Origin: Pseudomonadota bacterium
GTDB taxonomy: Bacteria; Pseudomonadota; Alphaproteobacteria; Caulobacterales; Caulobacteraceae
Length of the DNA: 13,599 bases
NCBI GenBank assembly: GCA_023445705.1
Contig: JAEXKM010000193.1
Span: 1-13,599 of the forward strand
Direction of reading: 5' to 3'
This document shows, in pieces, positions 12,849-13,599 of this stretch; the first letter of the stretch is position 1; each line of letters opens with the position of its first letter. Position numbers and translations under genes: made by a program. A model generated the notes under the pieces. It saw only the letters and a list, made by a program, of their open reading frames with translations, did not search any database and had not been told where the DNA came from.

Positions 12849-12918
12849 CGGCGAGGGCGTGGAAATAGCCCAACACTTCTCAGGATGCAACGCCCCTAAA
12901 AAGGTCTTTTAAGGGTGC

Positions 12919-12947
12919 TTGCGGCCCGGAACGGAACCCCCTATAAG
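12919..12947 (+). promoter_or_regulatory. Promoter of tRNA-Pro
   Basis: TTGCGG (12919-12924), exactly 17 bp, TATAAG (12942-12947); transcription would start about 7-8 bases later, some 8 bases before the mature tRNA. Good spacing and position for a stable-RNA promoter. Confidence 0.6.
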
Positions 12948-12961
12948 GCGCCCTCCCAAGT

Positions 12962-13038
12962 CGGAGTGTGGCTCAGTCTGGTAGAGCACCGCGTTCGGGA
13001 CGCGGGGGTCGCAGGTTCAAATCCTGCCACTCCGACCA
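12962..13038 (+). tRNA. tRNA-Pro (anticodon CGG)
   Basis: 77 nt including encoded CCA. Acceptor CGGAGTG pairs with CACTCCG; anticodon stem CCGCG/CGCGG with loop TTCGGGA, anticodon CGG at 12996-12998; T arm GCAGG-TTCAAAT-CCTGC. It reads the proline codon CCG, frequent in GC-rich genomes. It is host DNA outside the element. Confidence 0.95.
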
Positions 13039-13047
13039 TTCATTTCC

Positions 13048-13061
13048 CCGCCTTTTGGCGG
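13048..13061 (+). terminator. Hairpin after tRNA-Pro
   Basis: CCGCC-TTTT-GGCGG, nine bases after the mature tRNA end. No T-run follows, so termination is plausible but not certain. Confidence 0.4.
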
Positions 13062-13211
13062 TGGAGATATTCCCGAAAAATTTCCCGATAACCGATGCGC
13101 CTGCGGGCGCGGCGGGCGCTCACGAGGCGCCGCGCGCGTTCCGCGCCGGCAGACGGTCCGCGACCCGGCGGCGAATGGCCGCGGGCCAGGACCGCTTCCG
13201 GGATTCGGGAT

Positions 13212-13599
13212 CTACATGCCCCGTTCGCTCAGCCACCCGTCCACCGCGCTGACGGCTGTCGGCAGAAGGTCGGGGCGCTCCGCGTAGTAATGATCGGCCC
13301 CCTCGATATGGACGATCGCCTTGTCCCGGGAGGCCACGGCCTCGAAGAGGCGATTCGCGTGGCTGGGCGTGCAGGCCAGGTCCGCCGTGTTGTTGATCAC
13401 CAGAACCGGGCACGAGATTCGGCCCGCGTTGACCAGGCCATTGGCGCGGCTTTCGTCATGGCTCCACTGCGACAGCCAGGAGCGAAGGGTGGTGAATCGC
13501 GCGAGTCCCACCGGACCGTCGTTAGCGATGCGCGGATCGCCTAGATAACAGGTGTGCGGCCGTCGGTCGGAGGGGTCCTGGCCAGGGTCCATCCAGCGC
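13212..13599 (-). CDS. Alpha/beta hydrolase, C-terminal part
   Basis: The frame is open to the right edge, so the N-terminus, including the nucleophile elbow, is outside; the ATG at 13592 is probably internal. Visible is the final part of an alpha/beta hydrolase fold: strand CPVLVINNTADLACTP with the catalytic acid in NTAD, a helix HANRLFEAVAS, and strand AIVHIEGADHYYAERPDLL with the catalytic His in GADHYY, ending in a helix (AVDGWLSERGM). Substrate is unknown; the family covers esterases, lipases and related enzymes. It is a host gene beyond the tRNA pair, convergent with tRNA-Pro. Confidence 0.88.
   Translation of the reverse strand, partial: RWMDPGQDPSDRRPHTCYLGDPRIANDGPVGLARFTTLRSWLSQWSHDESRANGLVNAGRISCPVLVINNTADLACTPSHANRLFEAVASRDKAIVHIEGADHYYAERPDLLPTAVSAVDGWLSERGM

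Noticed and set aside
12409..12876. Minus-strand frame across the integrase end and tRNA-Gln
   Set aside because: It contains the tRNA and the antisense of the integrase catalytic domain.
12968..13544. Plus-strand frames beginning in tRNA-Pro and overlying the hydrolase
   Set aside because: One begins inside the tRNA; the other is antisense to a recognisable alpha/beta hydrolase.
1..13599. Insertion sequences or transposases
   Set aside because: No transposase motif or terminal inverted repeats with target duplication were seen.

Overview
The window looks like GC-rich alphaproteobacterial DNA, plausibly Caulobacterales (inference from high GC, G/C-ending codons, a GapR-type protein and Caulobacter-like phage gene types; no 16S or species marker is present). 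Positions 1 to about 12743 are the integrase-proximal end of a temperate phage or closely related integrative element, integrated at the 3' end of a tRNA-Gln gene. From 12744 rightward is chromosome: tRNA-Gln(TTG, minus), tRNA-Pro(CGG, plus) and the 3' part of an alpha/beta hydrolase gene running off the right edge.

Layout, left to right. (1) 1-484, minus: a winged-helix replication-initiator-like gene, cut by the left edge, carrying five copies of a ~14 bp repeat at 22-24 bp spacing inside its coding sequence, as lambda ori lies inside gene O. (2) 520-1116, plus: a two-TM membrane protein of unknown function. (3) 1125-4148, minus: five tightly coupled genes: unknown 119-aa protein, SAM methyltransferase with NPPF motif, GapR/DUF2312 protein with a long extra C-terminus, AAA+ ATPase of the protein-threading kind, and an 82-aa protein with a WAPKS motif. 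(4) 4220-4900, plus: a second two-TM protein with a beta-rich soluble domain. Both two-TM genes are transcribed against the surrounding early genes, as phage 'morons' are. (5) 4901-5337: no convincing gene, but several hairpins. (6) 5338-6234: a divergent regulator pair, Cro-like (minus) and CI-like (plus). (7) 6416-12717, plus: ten genes, most overlapping by 1-4 bp: two small membrane proteins, a small unknown, a wHTH-ParB fusion, a Gp37/Gp68 (DUF5131) protein, three small or medium phage-type unknowns, an excisionase-like HTH protein and a tyrosine integrase ending 26 bp from the tRNA-Gln 3' end.

How it may work together: the two regulators form a lysogeny switch. A nearly identical inverted repeat, TTGACANNGTCAAG apart from small differences in the centre, occurs between them (5649-5662) and upstream of the ten-gene operon (6296-6309), so one regulator may control both. 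The minus-strand genes look like the replication/early arm; the plus-strand operon holds segregation (ParB), excision and integration functions. The most interesting points are the in-gene iteron array whose middle unit is in a different codon frame, the shared operator, a 16-bp palindromic sequence present both in the 4.9 kb gap and inside parB, the GapR fusion, the Cys-rich insertion in the DUF5131 protein, and the two unknown membrane proteins.
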